Assembly (NCBI GenBank): GCA_010031985.1
Contig: RGYP01000055.1
Coordinates: 1 to 9,180, forward strand
Reading direction: 5' to 3'
DNA from: Gammaproteobacteria bacterium
GTDB lineage: Bacteria > Pseudomonadota > Gammaproteobacteria > Steroidobacterales > Steroidobacteraceae
Length of the DNA: 9,180 bases
Under the pieces are notes generated by a model. That model made no database searches. It was not told the origin of the DNA and worked only from the letters and a program-made list of their open reading frames with translations. Below are positions 7,226 to 9,180 of this stretch, in pieces. Position 1 is the first letter of the stretch, and each line of letters opens with the position of its first letter. Made by a program: the position numbers and the translations under genes.

Positions 7226-7696
7226 TCATCCACGCTGACGTCGACGCTCGCCGCGGTCACCCCGATCACGGTTTTGCATACGCTCGCGAATCTCGGACTG
7301 GCTTGCCTCGAGCTGCTGCCGCTGCTCGGGCGTCAACACGGCGCGTACCTCGTCACGCAGCTTTTGTTGCGCAGTGCGCATCTGATCTCGAACCGACTCC
7401 ATGTCTTCGCGGCTCTGGGCAACGCGCATTTGCTCGCGTAGCGGCTGGGTCGCCTCGCGATGTTTTTCCATGATGGACTGCACCTGCGTGCGCTGAGTCT
7501 CTGACAAATTCAACTCGGCAAGCAGGCGCTCCATGCCGCCGCCGCGACGCTCCGGTCGTCCGCCCTGCTCGCCAGGTGCCGCCGCGCCAGAGTCTGCGGA
7601 TTGGGCAAATGCCGTGCTGATGCTGCCGACCGTCGCGACACCGAGTAGGGCACCGGCTGCGAGCGCGGCTCCGAACAGTCTGTTGGGCAATTTCAT
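7226..7696 (-). CDS. Spy/CpxP-like periplasmic protein with LTXXQ motifs
   Basis: 156 residues. The signal peptide MKLPNRLFGAALAAGALLGVATVGSISTAFA is followed by a Gly/Pro/Arg-rich linker (about 36-55). The core is a helical, strongly charged domain with two family motifs: LSETQ (64-68) and LTPEQ (121-125). Between them is an amphipathic stretch rich in Gln, Met, Arg and Glu. Spy is a periplasmic ATP-independent chaperone; relatives CpxP and CnrX/ZraP sense envelope or metal stress. The tail (about 143-156) is an unusual Arg/Asp/Gly run (RDRGDRGERRRQRG). The ATG at 7696 is chosen because GAGGAG lies six bases upstream and a signal peptide follows; an upstream in-frame ATG at 7786 would bury that peptide. 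Read divergently from the PCuAC/SCO genes, which fits a copper or envelope stress role by inference. No two-component regulator is visible. Confidence 0.82.
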   Translation of the reverse strand: MKLPNRLFGAALAAGALLGVATVGSISTAFAQSADSGAAAPGEQGGRPERRGGGMERLLAELNLSETQRTQVQSIMEKHREATQPLREQMRVAQSREDMESVRDQMRTAQQKLRDEVRAVLTPEQRQQLEASQSEIRERMQNRDRGDRGERRRQRG

Positions 7697-7702
7697 GATG
7701 AT

Positions 7703-7708
7703 CTCCTC
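7703..7708 (-). promoter_or_regulatory. Ribosome binding site that fixes the LTXXQ protein start
   Basis: GAGGAG on the minus strand, six bases before the ATG at 7696. It selects this start over the ATG 90 bases further upstream at 7786. Confidence 0.65.
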
Positions 7709-7819
7709 GAACGTGTTACCGACGCGTTTTTCCGACACCTCGATTTGATCGCCCTCGGCATGCGAAATTCCATGGCTATCCGGCAAAGTTGCGGAAAGAT
7801 TTGTTAAGTTACGATCATC

Positions 7820-8272
7820 ATGGCGCGCCGTCGATTGTCATCGCTGTATCTGCTGGTCTCAATATTTTTTTATGTCGGTTTGGTATGCGCTACTCCGAAG
7901 ATCGCCATCGAAAATCCCCGGGTGCGAGCTACGGCTTCCGGACAAACCGTCAGCGGTGGTTACATGACGCTCATCAACGACGGGTCGACCGCCGATCGAC
8001 TGGTGTCGGTGTCGGCCTCATGGGCGGGGATGATCCAAATCCATCAGTCGAGCACGGATGGCGGCGTAATGCGCATGCGTGAAATGCCAGACGGCGTTCC
8101 CGTACCTGCCCGTTCGCGCGTCGAGCTGAAGCCCCGTGGCATGCATCTCATGATCATGCAACTCTCGGCGCCGCTCGAGGCGGGGCGCTCGATGCCGCTG
8201 CTGCTTCAATTCGAAAAAGCCGGCACTGTGAAGGCTTCGCTGCGGGTCGAGCCCGCGGGGGCCATGCCGTGA
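7820..8272 (+). CDS. PCuAC-type periplasmic copper(I) chaperone
   Basis: 150 residues. The family binds Cu(I) in the periplasm and passes it to the CuA site of cytochrome c oxidase, working with SCO proteins. The signal peptide is MARRRLSSLYLLVSIFFYVGLVCA; the cysteine lacks a proper lipobox, so cleavage by signal peptidase I after residue 24 is likely. The mature protein begins TPKIAIENPRVRATASGQTVSGGYM, the characteristic PCuAC start. Copper ligands are H75 (in IQIHQSS), M86, H109 and M111 (MHLMIM). This fits the H-x10-M ... H-x-M pattern, but 22 residues lie between M86 and H109 against the usual 21. No good ribosome site precedes the ATG. The stop overlaps the start of the SCO gene by four bases (GTGA), so the two are almost surely cotranscribed and translationally coupled. 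Confidence 0.93.
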   Translation: MARRRLSSLYLLVSIFFYVGLVCATPKIAIENPRVRATASGQTVSGGYMTLINDGSTADRLVSVSASWAGMIQIHQSSTDGGVMRMREMPDGVPVPARSRVELKPRGMHLMIMQLSAPLEAGRSMPLLLQFEKAGTVKASLRVEPAGAMP

Positions 8273-8868
8273 GAGGGCCAAGCAACCGCTTGATCAACGG
8301 CTTGATGATCGGTCTCGTCACGATACTCGCTGCTTGTACGTCTGCCCCACCACCCTTCAACGCCACCGAAGTAACGGGGGTCTCGTACGGGACTGAGCTG
8401 CAGATCGCCGATACGCGGGGCGAGCGACGCTCGCTGAGCGATTTTTCAGGCAAGGTCACCATCGTATTCTTTGGCTTCACGAGCTGCCCGGATGTTTGCC
8501 CCACCACGCTGATGCGTCTCGGTCAGTTGCGACAGAAGCTCGGCGCCGACGGCGCCGCAGTTCAGGTGATACTCGTGACCGTCGACCCTGAACGTGATAC
8601 GGCCTCGCGCCTCGAAGTTTATGTCAAAAATTTCGATGCCTCGTTCGTGGCTCTGCGGCCTGCGCCTCAAGAGCTGGAATCCGTCGTGAAAGCGTTCCAT
8701 GCCATTGCGATGAAGGTGCCGACCGCCGATGGTACCGACTACACCATCGATCACTCCTCGACGATCTACGTCTACGACAGAAAAACCCGCATGCGTCTGA
8801 TCGCCCAACCAGACATGCCCATCGAGCAGCTTGCGGCCGACATACGTCGCTTGCTTGCCGATTCCTGA
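8269..8868 (+). CDS. SCO1/SenC/PrrC family copper-binding thioredoxin-like lipoprotein
   Basis: 199 residues from a GTG start that overlaps the stop of the copper chaperone gene. The N-terminus has a hydrophobic segment (GLMIGLVTILAAC) and a lipobox L-A-A-C with C23, so the protein should be lipid-anchored facing the periplasm. The thioredoxin-like domain carries the SCO signature FGFTSCPDVCP with C73 and C77, the segment VDPERDT (105-111), and the third copper ligand H162 in TIDHSSTIYVYD. All three Cu ligands are present, so copper binding is expected. SCO proteins reduce and/or metallate the CuA centre of cytochrome oxidase subunit II; some act in redox signalling instead. No oxidase genes lie in the window. 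It is followed after 12 bases by the MBL-fold hydrolase gene. Confidence 0.95.
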   Translation: MRGPSNRLINGLMIGLVTILAACTSAPPPFNATEVTGVSYGTELQIADTRGERRSLSDFSGKVTIVFFGFTSCPDVCPTTLMRLGQLRQKLGADGAAVQVILVTVDPERDTASRLEVYVKNFDASFVALRPAPQELESVVKAFHAIAMKVPTADGTDYTIDHSSTIYVYDRKTRMRLIAQPDMPIEQLAADIRRLLADS

Positions 8869-8880
8869 CAGGCGTAATTC

Positions 8881-9180
8881 ATGAAGAACTTTTTGATCGC
8901 GCTGGGCGTCTCGATCACCCTGATCGTGCTGGTCGGCTACGCGACGTTCCGATTTTCTCCTACCGTGCAAGATTTGGTCGTTACACGCGCCATTCGCGCG
9001 CAATTGACGCGTACGACTCGATTACCTCGCGATGACGATGCGCTGCGAGTACTGCTCTGCGGAACCTCCAGTCCGATGCCGCTGCGCGCGTCGGCCAAGT
9101 CTTGTACGCTGGTTGCAGCAGGAGAGACATTATTTTTGGTCGATATCGGACCAGAGGCCAGCGAAAACCTTGCGCTGTGG
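8881..9180 (+). CDS. Membrane-anchored MBL-fold metallo-hydrolase, RNase Z-like (5' part only)
   Basis: The first 100 codons of a gene cut by the right edge. Residues 3-20 (NFLIALGVSITLIVLVGY) form an uncleaved signal anchor or signal peptide. From about residue 54, ALRVLLCGTSSPMP, a spaced Arg and then TLVAAGETLFLVDIGPEA match the opening of the metallo-beta-lactamase fold in its RNase Z/elaC-like branch: a first strand with (L)GTS.. P, then the strand ending in DIG. The metal-binding HxHxDH motif would lie beyond the edge, so catalytic competence cannot be checked. Only 12 bases separate it from the SCO stop, with a weak AGG at 8870-8872 as ribosome site, so it is probably in the same operon. 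A periplasmic location would argue against tRNA processing. Fold likely; function unknown. Confidence 0.78.
   Translation, partial: MKNFLIALGVSITLIVLVGYATFRFSPTVQDLVVTRAIRAQLTRTTRLPRDDDALRVLLCGTSSPMPLRASAKSCTLVAAGETLFLVDIGPEASENLALW

Noticed and set aside
7697..7786. N-terminal extension of the LTXXQ protein to the ATG at 7786
   Set aside because: The extension would bury the signal peptide, while GAGGAG and a signal sequence support the start at 7696.
8542..8556. GGCGCC repeated around GAC inside the SCO gene
   Set aside because: Short GC-rich palindromes within coding sequence, explained by the codons for Gly-Ala-Asp-Gly-Ala.
8979..9012. CGCGC-rich inverted pieces near the start of the MBL gene
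   Set aside because: Lies in coding sequence for Arg/Ala-rich residues, with no stem long enough to stand out from background.
1..9180. A wholly new multi-gene system
   Set aside because: All eight genes fall into known families, and strand changes at nearly every boundary in the left part argue against a single operon; only local oddities are supported.

Overview
The window is gene-dense, GC-rich DNA (by eye about 60% G+C) from a Gram-negative bacterium. The evidence is a TonB-dependent outer-membrane receptor, several Sec signal peptides, a lipoprotein of the SCO family and a PCuAC copper chaperone. The style of the receptor, and codons rich in G/C at third positions, point to a proteobacterium, perhaps a gammaproteobacterium of the Xanthomonadales/Steroidobacterales kind. 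The taxonomic placement is inference only. I see no tRNA, rRNA, CRISPR array, insertion sequence, attachment site or replication origin, and no gap longer than about 125 bases without a gene.

Layout: (1) 1-2609, minus strand: a TonB-dependent receptor whose C-terminal part lies outside the window. (2) 2713-4461, plus: an exported gamma-glutamyltransferase-family protein, divergent from the receptor across a 103-base gap that holds the receptor's likely promoter. (3) 4404-5396, minus: a ribokinase (PfkB family) whose 3' end overlaps the 3' end of the transferase gene by 58 bases. (4) 5441-7168, plus: an exported YtcJ-type amidohydrolase, divergent from the ribokinase across 44 bases. (5) 7226-7696, minus: a small periplasmic Spy/CpxP-like (LTXXQ) protein. 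(6) 7820-9180, plus: a three-gene run of PCuAC copper chaperone, SCO1/SenC lipoprotein and a membrane-anchored metallo-beta-lactamase-fold hydrolase cut by the right edge.

How the genes may work together: the left half looks like a scavenging locus. It has an outer-membrane importer, a periplasmic or secreted gamma-glutamyl (or related amide) hydrolase, a secreted amidohydrolase and a cytoplasmic sugar kinase. Strand alternates gene by gene, however, so shared regulation is not shown. The right half is an envelope metal/stress module: PCuAC and SCO are the standard pair that metallates the CuA centre of cytochrome c oxidase. The LTXXQ protein read divergently from them belongs to a family of periplasmic stress chaperones and metal-stress sensors.

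The window is mostly recognisable families rather than a clearly new system. The points most worth a second look are the substituted substrate-binding residues of the transferase (both Asp of the usual QMDDF replaced by Asn), the convergent coding overlap, and the MBL-fold hydrolase placed behind the copper-delivery pair.
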